Under the pieces are notes generated by a model. That model had not been told where the DNA came from, did no database searches, and worked only from the letters and a program-made list of their open reading frames with translations. Shown one piece after another: positions 1 through 11,390 of a stretch of DNA of 64,000 nt. The position numbers and the translations under genes are program-made. Source of the DNA: Ampelocalamus luodianensis (lineage: Eukaryota; Streptophyta; Magnoliopsida; Poales; Poaceae); the NCBI GenBank assembly GCA_036346255.1, contig CM070639.1:34192165-34256164 (forward strand). Reading direction: 5' to 3'. The number at the start of each line of letters is the position of its first letter. Positions within the stretch are counted from its first letter, which is position 1.

Positions 1-744
1 CACTCACGCACACATATTTCTGGTTCTAGTGTTGTTGCTCCTGTTCGTCGTGTATCTCAGTACTGGCTACCTAAATCTTTATTTTCTAACCCCAGTACTA
101 AGATACCGACGATTGTCCGTGCTTTGTAGACTCGTCGTAAGCGGAAGGAGAACATATGGTTCATTGACTTCGGTTGCTTTTGACACATGACCGGAGACTT
201 ACGATGGTTCTCCTCTCTCACTCATGCCACTGGTGATGAGATGATCACTTTTAGGAACAATGCTGAAGGACGAGTTCTTGCAAAAGGTACTATGAGCGTC
301 AACGATAAGTTCATTTTAAAAGATGTTGCTCTTGTCAGTAAGTTGAGCTATAATCTGCTTTCAGTTTCACAATTGATAGACGACAATCTTGAGGTGAGCT
401 TTAAAAGGCATTCTTGCTGCATTTTAGATTCATCTGGTGATCTAGTGTGCAAAATTACTCGAGTTGGTCATCTGTTTAAGGGTGATTTTTCATATTCCTC
501 ATCATCTGATCTTAGGTGCCTTGTCTCATCTGCTTCTAAAGATCTTTTTCACTAGCACCGGAGATTAGGTCATATTGGTTTTGATCATCTCACTCGTATC
601 AGTAATATGAATCTTGTTAGAGGAATATCTGGTCTTAAAATTGAAAAATCAATGGGTTTTGTTTGCACTCCGTGTCGTCATGGTAAGATGGTCTCTGCAT
701 CACATCCTCCACTCTCACATGTAATGACTGATGCACCTAGACAA
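1..744 (+). pseudogene. Ty1/copia gag-pol remnant, protease and pre-integrase part
   Basis: Frame 1 reads through the end of gag, the aspartic protease and the gag-pre-integrase region of a copia polyprotein. The protease signature before HMTGD reads W-F-I-D-F-G-C-F, so the usual D-S-G-C-S catalytic motif has lost its serine. An in-frame TGA (181-183) replaces the residue before HMTGD and a TAG lies at 127-129. After a TAG at 553-555 the pre-integrase region continues as HRRLGHIGFDHL, with a C-x2-C finger (CTPCRHGK) near 665-685. The reading frame is cut at 744 by the gypsy LTR and resumes at 5974. The copia 5' LTR lies left of the window. The damage shows a dead copy. Confidence 0.88.
740..744. 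repeat. Target-site duplication, left copy (GACAA)
   Basis: GACAA sits directly left of the LTR start at 745. The right copy at 5969-5973 is GGCAA, one mismatch. Removing 745-5968 plus one copy rejoins copia coding in frame (APRQ followed by LLHMD), which supports these insertion borders. Confidence 0.75.
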
Positions 745-1853
745 TGTAACATCCCAATTTTGGGCTTGTGTTCCAAATATAAGAAAATGAGTAGAAATTA
801 AAACTTTTTCTTACGTCATGTATTTCCTGTGTGTACTAAACAATTATTGTACAAGAGCCATGGAAACACAAAGTCACAAGTCTTTGATCCAAATCTTGAT
901 CCTTCAAAAACAATCTTGTCAAACCTTTTGATCATCCTCTGGAAATATTTTACCTAAGTTCTTGGGATGGTCTGTGACCCCTCTGAAAAATTTCACAATT
1001 TTTAGAAATTGTTTGAATATTTTTAGAGGGCAGTCAAACCTGTTTGACTTCTAGTCAAACCTAAGAACAGCACCTTGTGGAATTTTTGGAGGAAAATGTA
1101 TAGCACAAAAACCTCTGGAAATTTTATACAAGGTCAATAACTCAGCTAGAAAGCTCCTGTAAAAATTTCAGAATTTTTGGAGTAGTTTTTCTACCTCTTT
1201 TAAATCCTCAAAAATCTCAGCTTAAATTTAAAACCTAAAGCTGATTCAACGTTCCTAGGTTTGAGTCGGACTCGGGCTCGAGCCACTTGGTTGAGCTGAT
1301 CAACTAATCGCACCGAGCCCTTTCTAACACGCGCGATCAATTTGGTTGTTGGATTTGCATCGCTCGGCTCGTTGGTCGATGCCGTTCGACCACCGCGATC
1401 ATCACATTCTTTTGAGCCGTTGGATTAAGATCGGGCCGTCCTTATTGAGCAGCTGTTCGGGTCACCCGAAAGTCCCAATTGATCTCGGTAGTTCAATCTT
1501 GATCGGACGCCCGATTGCTTGGAGCATTAGAAACCCTCAGTAGGACCCCTTTCAATCGCGGCCGTCCATCTCGGATCGGCGGCCACGATTTCTTCTCTGT
1601 TCTTCTTCCTCCTCTGGTCCTCCGTGCGGCGCATGCAAGCAATGGCAGAAGGAGAGAGAGAAAGAGCGGTTGCGCATTGTCAAATCGAACTCCCTCTCGT
1701 CAACATCACTCTGTGGGGCATTAAATGCACCCCAGGCTTTCGGCTCCTCCATCCCGAGTCTCAACTGCTCCCATCATTTCTTGGTCCATGACCGTGCCAT
1801 GATCCGAGCTCACCATGGACTCATGTGTGTGCTCGAAACCCTAATCCTTCCTC

Positions 1854-1862
1854 TATAAATAA
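1854..1862 (+). promoter_or_regulatory. TATA box of the solo LTR
   Basis: TATAAATAA follows C/T-rich sequence about 1.1 kb into the LTR, a plausible U3 promoter. It could in principle drive transcription toward the right. Confidence 0.45.
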
Positions 1863-2604
1863 CCCCTTAGTCCCTCCTGGTGTTCCTTTACACCACACTT
1901 TGCTCATTCTCTGTATTTGAGCTCAAAACCACTTCAAATCTTCAAAACACCATTTTCAACCGTGGAGCTCCAATGCGGATCTTGGTGTCCAGTGGTTCAC
2001 CTTCAATATTTCTTGCACCCTTTGAGCCCCTCAACTTCCTTTATATTTCCCCTAACTTAATTTTGGGCTGCATTCACAGGAATCACTCAATTTTAAGTTT
2101 GGAGATTTTCGGCTGATTTCACCCCCTTTCTTCTCCAACTCCGGTAAGTGGTTCTTTTTGCAATTGCTTACTTGTGGAGCTTGTGGGAACCCTAATGATG
2201 CTATTTTGATCACCCATTGGTGTTCATTTTGCTCAGATTGTCGTTTTCCACTTCATCTTCCTCGGCTCCGGTGAACTTCACCGTGTTCGAGTCTTCCCCG
2301 ACCATCTTTGAAGCTCGTCTGCGTTAAGGTAGCTTCTATTTAGTCCCTAGAAGTGATGGCACTCGCTTTCCTGGACCGCAGCGGAGCTTTTTGCTATTTT
2401 CATGTTTTACCGAAAATGGCTCCATCCTCGTTTTCCGGCTCGCCGGCGTTCTAGACCTCCACCGCCGGCGAGGTCATCACCATTGGGTCCGCAACGCTAT
2501 TGCGAACCCATTTTGGTATTTTAATGGCGCCACATGGACGAGAGTCGCCGCGACAAGCGGCTATTCGCTTCGGTTTTTGTCAGCTGAGAAACTCCCGTTT
2601 TCGT

Positions 2605-3160
2605 CAAATTATTAGGACACAGTTAATGCAATCATTGTCAATCATTAGAAGTATTAATTGTGTCTTAATCTGGCCTAAATGTCTCACTAACATGTGGGCC
2701 CAACCCTCTGTAATCACCCGCTGGCATTAACCTAGTGTTTTCGGACATCATTAATGCTAATGATTATCATTAAATCCCTGTCCTATCATTAATGTGTCTG
2801 AAATGGTCTTTTGGGTCAGCGGCGGGTGGGCGTGAGGCCTTAAACCTCGATCTCCGGGGTCATTAAGACTAATTATCAAGTTCATTAAATGTTAATCATT
2901 GTTAGCATTTAATTGGTCCTAAACTGTCCCCTTGTGCCACTGCCAGGTGGGCCCCCAATCACTTAAATCACCTCTGTTCAAAATCGTTAGGACACATTAA
3001 TTGCTAATCATCATTAATCATTGGTCATTAGTATTTAATTAGCTGTCCTAAAGATCCCCTTTAAGTCACTGCCATGTGGGACCTGAGCCCTGCACGTGTG
3101 TTAAAGTCCGCGTGTATGACTCTCAGTCACTGACATGCGACCCCACGTGTCAGCGCTCCT
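2605..3160 (+). repeat. Degenerate tandem array of about 110-150 bp units in the solo LTR
   Basis: Four diverged units start near 2605, 2735, 2855 and 2985. Each has a TTAGGACAC-like start, an AT-rich block of CATTAAT/TAATCATT words, a TGTCCTAAA-like close, and then a GC-richer CACTGCCAGGTGGG-like segment. Within a unit the GGACAC and TGTCC words face each other as imperfect inverted repeats. Confidence 0.55.
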
Positions 3161-4565
3161 AGTTGCACTTCGTTCATTGACCATCGTCCATTTCGCGATC
3201 TGCGATCCAGATCGTTGCGCCGATCGGGTCACCCGATCCTCTCATCGCTGTGGGCCGTTCATCGCTTGATCAGCGGCTGAGGTTCGTGCGCTGTTCGGGT
3301 CACCCGAACCACACTCATTATGGACCCTCCGATTCTTGATCGACGGTCGTGATGTATTGAGCCGTTCGGGTCGCTCTCGCACACCCTTCGCGCGCACCGT
3401 TGGATTCCAAATCAAAGGCCCATAGTTGTCCACGTCGATTCTTTTACGTTAAGTGTTGTTTATTTCGTAAGTAGTTATTTGTCAACTGAAAAATTGTATC
3501 AAATCTTTAGAAATTCATATCTAAATCGAATAGATCCTTTTAAATGAAACCAATCTGTAATAAATTTGTATTTCATTGAAGTTTAATATAAAAATGCTTT
3601 TAGCTATGCTTCGTGGTAGAAAATTCGTAATCTTTAATAGCTTGTTTTTTGCCATTTTTGTATATTCCGAATTGAATTAAAACTTAGAAAATGCATATCT
3701 TTTCTGCATATCGCAAATTAAATGATTTTAACTTTGATAAATTGTTATTAACTAAATTTCAATCCAAAATGGTTGTAGGCTTAAATCAGCACAGGAAAAT
3801 CATAATAGATTTAACCTTATTGGTAGCATTTAAAAATTCATTTAATGTTGTAAAAGAGACAAGTAATTCCTGTAAGTCCTAAAAATATAATGTTGATGCT
3901 AGAAAATCCCTCTGTTATCATGCTTTAATGTGAAATAGGTTTTGCACATGTTTATATTTCTGGAAAGTGCATTATGCTAGTTTTGCAACTTAGAAAAATC
4001 ATAAGTAAATCATTATAACTCCAAATTTAGTAAACTCAACCTTGCTGTCATTAGGATGTCATAATCTACATACCATAAAAATTTCAGAGCTTAGATCATT
4101 CTAGAAATTTTCGCCATGAACAGTATCACTAATTAATTTAAAGAATTTATAGGCTGAGAGAACTGGTTTTAGCCATAACTTTGGCATGCTTAGTCCAAAT
4201 GAAGTGATTCTTGTTTCTAAAATTGTCTAAAATCAACCTCTAGCTACTGTAGAAATTTCATTGGATTTGGATGTCTTTTGCTGTTGAGTTTTGTTTGGTG
4301 TTCTTCGTTCTTATTTGGTTTATCGCATTTTCGCGTTAGGTTCCGAAGAATTTATTGATTCTGTGAATCCTCCTCTGCAGCAAGAGCAAGACCAGCAAGG
4401 CAAGCAGTTTGATCATGTTAATCCTAGTATTTTAAGTATTTATGTTGATTACAAATTCTATGTATGCATTGCTACTTTGTGTTAATAGTTGACCTAGTAG
4501 ATGCATTTCCTTAGGCAAATGATTAATCTCTACTACCATCGAGCCTAGGTTATTGCTGTGATTTA

Positions 4566-5330
4566 GAGTTCGTGGATGAGCTCTTGTCACTTAGTAGTTG
4601 CGAATCAATTGCTTAGCCATGCTAATTAGTTTCCGGTAGACATGGGCGGTTATCGACTTGTCGATAACCTTGATCACATAAAACTTATTATGATATTTGA
4701 TTTCAGCCTTGTGCCATGTCTACTTATGAAAACTAAAACTGAAAACAAAAACTGTTTTAGACTTGGGCACAATGGTACGATTGGTGTGATTATGGGTGTG
4801 ACTGGAATGGTGCCCGGGTCAACAAGGACCAAACATCTTGTTACACTAAACCAAGCATTGTAGCGTGCTAACCACATTAGAGGGTATGGGACCTCTCTTG
4901 ACTAAGTACTTTGGCATGTATTGGCTCTGGGTCGCAGGGGGTCTCAGGAGGGATGGTGTGGGAGCATTGTAGTGTCCGAAAGACTTCACCCGTGATGGGA
5001 TTTGTCGTCTTTCGTCTTGCAATGTAAGCGTATGGTGTTTCTACCCATACGAGCGGCTCGTGGTTGATACACAATATTGGAAAATATCTCGTAGGACTTA
5101 GCCGTGCCGGCATACCTTCGGAAGTGTGCTTGTGGCTTAAAGGTGGTCTGGAGTGTGGGTACATTGGTACACCCCTGTAGGGTTAAAACTATTCGAATAG
5201 CCTCGTCCTAGGTTATGGACACGCTTGGCAAGGTCTTTCAAGAGTTAGACTACAACCTTTTAATTAAAACTTGATGGGTGGTACGAATCGGGGATTCGTG
5301 CTACGTTGTGGTGGCTATCGGGATAGTCAC
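4566..5330 (+). other. Serial stem-loops in the solo LTR leader
   Basis: Several perfect or wobble-paired stems lie in this interval: 4566-4585 (7 bp with one wobble), 4648-4669 (10 bp, GGTTATCGAC against GTCGATAACC), 5029-5051 (7 bp), 5189-5200 (12-bp palindrome CTATTCGAATAG), 5283-5299 (7 bp, 3-nt loop) and 5311-5330 (9 bp with one wobble, 2-nt loop). No coding potential is visible here. Pairing was found by eye; folding energies were not computed. Confidence 0.55.
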
Positions 5331-5973
5331 TTCCAGGTGGTTACTTGTATGTATCTTTATTTCGCTGTTATTTTAATAACAAAACAGATTTGCAAACTTG
5401 CTTTTAAATGTATTACATTATTGCAAATAAAGTTAGCTTTATGCAAAATGAGACATACAACCTCCACCTAAATAAGCGTGCATGTAGTTTATGAATAGGT
5501 CTGCTATTCCACACGTCAGTCTTGCGAGTACCTTTGTGTACTCAGTTATCTTGCTTAAATGTATTTGTTGCAGAGGAAGAAGGTGAGCTTGAGGGGCCTC
5601 ACTTTTGTGAGCTGTGCTGTGGTAGTCTTCGAGGCGTCTAGCTTGGCGGCCCGGTCGGTTGCCTTGTGGGTGTATGGCTAACCGGTCGACTTTTGTTCTA
5701 GCCATCTTATGGCACCTTTTGCTTCCGCTGTCATTCTTGTCTATTGCTCTATTTGGCCGGTCGGCTTTTTTGTAATAACTTTACTTTATGTATGTCGTTG
5801 TTGAACTTAGTGATGTATGTTGTATGGAAATGATGTGTAATTTTGTGATGATGTGCATATGCTGCAGTGCAGGAAGCATATGTCCATCGAGGCTTAGAAT
5901 GTTTAATTAGTAACGCTAGAACCAATTGGAGGTTAAGTGTTACTAGTTAAATATTCCGGGTCCTCACAGGCAA

Positions 5974-8518
5974 CTATTGCATATGGATATTGTAGGACCT
6001 GCTAGAGTTCAGTCAATTGGAGGTAAATGGTAGGTTCTTGTTATTGTTGATGATTATTCTAGATACTCTTGGGTCTTTCCCATGGCATCTAAGAACGAAG
6101 CTTTTGGTCACTTTAGAGAGCTTGCTCTTAGACTTGCCACTGAACTCCTGGGAGTACTTAGAGCAATTAGAAGTGATAATGGAACTGAATTCAAGAACAC
6201 TCTATTTGCTTCTTTTTGTACTAAAAAAGGTTTAGATCATCAATTCTCTTCAGCTCGTGTGCCTTAACAGAATGGTGTTGTAGAACGAAAAAACAGAACT
6301 TTGGTTGAGATGGCTAGAACAATGTTAAATGAACATGCTACTCCTAGGAAGTTTTGGGCTGAAGCTATTTCTACTGCTTGCTATATTTCTAATAGAGTAG
6401 TTTTGCGAGCTAAATTGTATAAGACTTCCTATGAGCTTCGTTTTGGTTATTCTCCTAATATTTCTCATTTGAGGGTGTTTGGATGTCGATGTTTCATTCT
6501 TAAACATGGAAATCTTGATAAGTTTGAATCTAGATCTTCATATGGTATTTTTCTTGGATATGCAATACATACTCGAGGTTATCGTGTATTCAACTTAGAA
6601 ACTAACAAAATTGCAGAGACCTACAAGGTCACTTTTGATGAAACTAGTCCTGGTATTAGATCCGACAATGCAGGTATACAGGTAAATGACGCACCCGAAG
6701 ACATCTTCTATGAATCTGACGACGATGAAAGGATAACTCCGATTCACTCTACGACACACATATCTACACCAATGGAGTCTACACCTAGTGGCTCTGCTTC
6801 TACCTCCAATGAGGTAGAGGTCACTACTACTACACCTTTGTCACCAACGACCCCACAGGCTCCTCTGCATATTCAACGATGTCATCTTCCTGAACAAATG
6901 ATTGGTGAGTTAGATAAGATAGTGCTTCGCAACAGGTATAACTCCGAGGCATCGTATGCTCATACTGCTTTTGTTTCATCTTTTGAACCCCAAGATGTAA
7001 GTCACGCTTTATCTGATGAGTCTTGGATTAATACTATGTATGAGGAATTAGAAAATTTTGAGCGTAATAAAGTCTGGACTTTAGTTTCACCTCCTCATGG
7101 CCACAATATTATTGGAACTAAATGGTTTTTTAAGAATAAACAAAATGAGAATGGTGTTGTTGTTCGAAATAAGGCTAGACTTGTGGCTCAGGGTTTTACC
7201 CAGGTAAAAGGTCTTGATTTTGGTGAAACTTTTGCTCCTGTTGCTCGATTAGAAGCCATTAGAATCCTTTTAGCATTTGCTGCATCTAAGGGTTTTAGGT
7301 TGTATCAAATGGATGTTAGGAGCGCTTTTCTTAATGGCTATATTGAGGAAGAAGTTTATGTTAGACAACCGCCTGGTTTTGAAAATCCCAAATTTCATGA
7401 TCATGTCTATAAACTGTCCAAAACTTTATATGGTTTAAACAACCACCGAGAGCGTGGTATGATAGGCTTAAATCATATTTGCTTAAAAATGACTTTCAAA
7501 TGGGCAAGGTAGATAAAACATTGTTTACTTTCAAGCATGACAATGATCTTTTACTCGTTCAGATTTATGTGGATGATATCATCTTTGGTGGTTCCTCTCA
7601 TGCTCTTGTTTCTAAGTTTTCAGATACTATGAGCAGAGAATTTGAGATGGGTATGATGGGAGAACTCAAGTTCTTCCTAGGCTTTCAGATCAAACAATCA
7701 AAGCTGGGTATTTTTGTTCATCAAACCAAGTACACCAAGGATCTACTTCGTCGTTTCGACATGGGGACGAGCAAATCAGTCTCCACACCAATGGGATCCA
7801 CTGCAGTGTTAGACCCCGATGAGGATGGAGAGTCTGTTGATCAAAAAGAACACAGAAGCATGATTGGTTCATTTCTATATCTCACTGCTTCAAGACCAGA
7901 TATTCACTTTGCTGTATGTCTGTGTGCTCGTTTTCAAGCTTCCCCACGTACTTCACATCGTCAGGCAGTTAAGCGAATTTTCAAGTATCTTTAGTCAACT
8001 TTAGAATTTGGTTTATGGTACTCTTCTTCATCTTGCCTTACCCTTAGAGCTTATTCAGATGCGGATTTTGGAGGTTATAGAATTGATAGAAAGAGCACTT
8101 CTAACACATGTCACTTTTTAGGCACATCTCTTGTTTCATGGGCTTCTAGGAAACAGTTGTCTGTTGCACTTTCCACTACTAAGGCTGAATATATAGCTGT
8201 TGCTTCTTGTTGCTCACAATTGCTTTGGATGATATCTACACTTAAGAATTTTGGTTTAGAATTGGATAGTGTACCGCTTTTCTGTGATAACACTGGTGCT
8301 ATTAGTATTGCTAAAAATCTTGTGCAACATTCAAAAACCAAACACATTGATATTCGGTATCACTTTCTTAGAGACCATATGGAAAAGGGGATGTTGTTTT
8401 GCATTTTATTGATACAGATTCTCAAGTTGCTAATATTATCACAAAACCGCTTGATTCTACACGGTTTGCTCGTTTGCGAAGTGAGTTGGGTGTGTTGCAT
8501 CCTATGAGATTATTCTGA
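5974..8518 (+). pseudogene. Ty1/copia pol remnant: integrase, reverse transcriptase, RNase H
   Basis: Copia coding resumes with LLHMDIVGP (first integrase Asp), then IRSDNGTEFKN (second Asp) and QNGVVERKNR (Glu). Integrase has an in-frame TAG in GGKW*VLVIVDDYSR and a TAA before QNGVVE. An open stretch at 6301-7512 covers the integrase C-terminus and the start of reverse transcriptase (YQMDVRSAFLNG). A one-base deletion near 7435-7440 shifts the frame. The catalytic motif YVDD follows near 7570. After a stop at 7992-7994, RNase H motifs appear: YSDADFGG, TKAEYIA, CDNTGA. A further one-base loss near 8390 shifts the last part, which ends at 8516-8518. The order integrase before RT is diagnostic for Ty1/copia. 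No functional protein can be made. Confidence 0.93.
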
Positions 8519-9606
8519 GGGGGAGTTTACTGTTTAAATTTCAGAAGCTTTGTTTATTATACTTGTCAAACAATTCTTCAAGTCCAAGTCATTGAAATCA
8601 AATAAGATGTAGAGCTCTCATTAGCATATTTACTCATGTGTTGTGTAGCTTTGATCATGACTGGTTTTAATTAATTTACCATATTTGAACTAAAGCATGG
8701 CATGGCGGAATATTTTGACTAGATTGAGTATAGTTACTACTTTGCGAGGTTCAACGAAAAGGATTAGCTTGATTGTGAGTCTTATTTTAAATCTTGACTG
8801 AGGCTCGTATGTTTCTTATTGCAATCCTTTTTGCTCACTCAATTTGGCATGTTATATAAAAAAATAAGAAAGATTCAATTGCAAAGATATATGCTTCAAG
8901 CATGCCATACATATATATGTATCTCTATAAAGAAAACATGCTCAAATGAAAAGATGTATGCTTCAAGCATGCCATACATATATATGTATCTATATAATAC
9001 AAAGAAAGTGATTAAATGAAAAGAAGTATGCTTCAAGCATGCCAACAGTGAAAAGAAGTATGCTACAAGCATACCACATGCTTAAGAATTGAGTGTGGAG
9101 CAATAGGTTGCTACATGAGACTGCTAGCTCATCTAGATTTAAAGTTTGCTTCACTTTTAGGCTTTAACTTTTCATTATGATATCGCATTATGCTCTCTAT
9201 AAGCGATTTGGTCATTGTTGAGATGTCTGTCATTAATTTAAATTGCCTAATCATTCGAAAGACTTATTTTGATACTGTTATATGGTATATGACTTTATAT
9301 GATCCTGATAGCTCTACTAAAAAGATGACTTGGTTACTCTATTAAATCAATGCAAAGTGATTTGGATAATCTACAAAGCTTCTTAATTTTTACTCTCATT
9401 GCTCTTTCTTAGAATTATTCTTTCTTTGATGCTTCTTGATGATTACATTGCCAAAGGGGGTTAAAAATTGGAGAAATTTGGTTCTCTTGTGTTGAGGGGG
9501 AGCTTTTCTGGCTTTTCGGCTTCAGTTCTTTTCATGACCTGTTTTGAAGCTTTTATATTTTCCTATTTTCATCATGCAATCTTGAAGTATTGTCAATGTA
9601 TTCATC
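8519..9606 (+). other. Non-coding stretch between copia pol and 3' LTR
   Basis: About 1.1 kb without a convincing ORF separates the end of pol from the 3' LTR. SIRE-type copia elements can carry an extra envelope-like ORF here; I see none. Two purine-tract-like motifs, near 8516-8525 (TGAGGGGGAG) and 9493-9503, precede the true tract at 9607. The tandem repeat at 8866-9085 lies here. Confidence 0.5.
8866..9085 (+). repeat. Tandem repeats with a GTATGCTTCAAGCATGCC core
   Basis: Four copies of a unit carrying ATGCTTCAAGCAT, itself a near-perfect palindrome, occur in a row. The first two are followed by ATACATATATATGTATCT, another palindrome, giving a period of about 70 bp. The last two copies are about 27 bp apart. 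Ala/Ser-like ORFs across it are by-products of the repeat. Confidence 0.7.
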
Positions 9607-9616
9607 AAGGGGGAGA
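9607..9616 (+). promoter_or_regulatory. Copia polypurine tract
   Basis: AAGGGGGAGA ends one base before TGTTAG, the start of the 3' LTR. This is the standard plus-strand priming site of copia elements. Confidence 0.75.
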
Positions 9617-9617
9617 T

Positions 9618-10313
9618 TGTTAGACTATGTGGCTAGGTCTAGAATAATTTAGTTGATGAATAATTGACAATGTTGCTAACTGATGTTATTTAAGGCGCAT
9701 GGCACGTATATGGACTAATATCGGTCAAGTTGAGAAGAACTTATGCAGGGAAAATTTGGTCTTTGCATGTGCAGGGTAACTCAGAGGCGATCGCGGTCTA
9801 CGGCGGTGACCGGGAGGTGACTTGGTGCGGAGTCATGGTCCAGAAGGTCGAGGATGCTGGAGGGACGATCGGGCTCCAGTTGGGGCGCGTGGAGATCAAA
9901 GATGGATGATGCGTGTTGGAGCTACGGAGGTGCAGTTCGGAGGCTACAATACATGACAATTTTGGGGTGTTCAAAATTGGAAAGCGGAGATAAATTGAAA
10001 AACCTGTGTATTAGAAAGGGTATCAGGTCTATTGATTAAGTGACCAGGTGGGGCCCTAGGGCTGGTATATATATAGATATATACACGCTAGGGTTGCGTG
10101 AAGAGGTTACTGGCGGCTGTAGACAGAAAAGTGGCGTGGGCTTTGGAGGCTGTGCGAGATCTTCAAAGAAAATTGGTGCTCACGGCAGGGAAAAAAGGGC
10201 ATTGCGGCTGCGCATGCGAGGTTAGACAATAAGAAGATAGTAAATTTGTGAAAAAGTTTTTACTGTGGATTACAATCATTCACCCTCCTTTGATTGTCAT
10301 TAACGATCCTACA
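9618..10313 (+). mobile_element. Copia 3' LTR
   Basis: The LTR starts TGTTAGACTATG just after the purine tract. A likely end is CGATCCTACA at 10313, giving about 696 bp and TG...CA termini. A TATA-like run (TATATATATAGATAT) at 10066-10080 lies about 450 bp in and is followed by R/U5-like sequence. The right border is inferred, because the 5' LTR is outside the window. Confidence 0.6.
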
Positions 10314-10625
10314 AGCCGGGCCCTTAGTATTTTTGGAGTTTTTTTAGAGGAACTAAATAGCCTGTAATGCTGGTAAGCTAGGTAGACTGGGCCCGATTCG
10401 TGATGGACAGATCACAGCTTATGGGTTTGTTTGGTGATATTACAGAGTGGATAATCTTTGGAGGCATATGTCCGAGGGGAAGAAAAAAGTTCGGATGTCT
10501 TGCTCCTCATGTGGCTTGCTTTTCAACTTCCACCGTTGTTTCTACCTTCTTCTCAACTCATCCCCATTCCACTCACATTTGGCATTGAAGCACACAACCC
10601 TTAACCCCTTATACTCCAATTCAAA

Positions 10626-10657
<32 letters not shown>

Positions 10658-11390
10658 TCTCTATAGCACAAGGAGAACAAGCGAGGTGAGCTATGATGAA
10701 GCTGCCGCTGATGGCGGGGCTGCTAGACCTGCACCCTACAAGCTCTCCCTGAAGCTCCTCGTGCATTCGTGCACGCGCACCGCGTCCAGGTGTCGTGCCA
10801 CACCGCAGTCTTCCGCCTGGGCACCTACGACGCCGAACGGCTGTACCATCGCTAGTTTGTGTACGTCGAGTTCTTCCCTGCCGACATCGGCGCCGTCCTT
10901 GACAACCCGTTCTCCCTCAACACGTTCCTCACCGTAGCTGACGAGGGGTACGAGTGGCGTGGGGCCGAGCACTTCCTGGTGTCGCCGTCCGCATCATGGG
11001 CGGTGGCGAGCCTGTGGGACTACGGCGGAGGTGTGCGGCGCGTCGACGGGGCTCCTCGGGCCACCTCCTCTGTCGCGGTCGTCGTGCTGTCCGAAGCCTA
11101 AGGCCGTGCGCGTTGGTGTCATCGTTGAGGGTGAGGCCAGTGAGTTAGGTGTTTGTTGATGTTATAATTTTTTTGCAACAGGTGATTTGAGATGTTGGGG
11201 ACTATATTTTTCAATGTTGTAGAAACAAATTATTGAAATGAGTTTTTTTAGATTTTTTTAATGTTTCAATTGTTCTGCTAATTGTTGCAAAATGTTGCCT
11301 CCTTCTCAGAGCCAGTGGGGTAGGGTATTTGTTTGATGAGGATATCAATCCTAAGGATGCAACTATTACTTCGACCCGCTGCACTGCATC
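10314..11390 (+). pseudogene. Unassigned region with a broken gene-like remnant (about 10690-11101)
   Basis: A CT/CTAT microsatellite (about 10628-10668), looking like part of a 5' leader, precedes an ATGATGAAG start at 10693. The downstream GC-rich stretch (10690-11101) has codon-like composition, but no frame stays open: the ATG frame stops after about 20 codons, and another frame carries HRVQVSCHTAVFRLGTYD, a TAG, then FVYVEFFPADIGAV and YEWRGAEHFLVSPS. This looks like a decayed plant coding exon or a gene fragment captured by a transposon. I do not recognise the family. The AT-rich tail (11160-11310) has TGTTGCAA words similar to those at 21040-21400. Confidence 0.35.

Larger units (their letters stand above)
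745..5968 (+). mobile_element. Solo LTR of a Ty3/gypsy element, about 5.2 kb
   Basis: The block starts TGTAACATCCCAATTTTGGG and ends TCCGGGTCCTCACA, the TG...CA form of long gypsy LTRs in grasses, and is flanked by near-identical 5-bp duplications inside copia integrase. I see no second copy, primer-binding site, purine tract or gag/pol within it, so I read it as a solo LTR left by LTR-LTR recombination. At 5224 bp it is long for an LTR. A TATA box lies at 1854-1862, so about 4.1 kb would be R/U5-type leader. Short ORFs within it have no recognisable domains. Confidence 0.75.
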
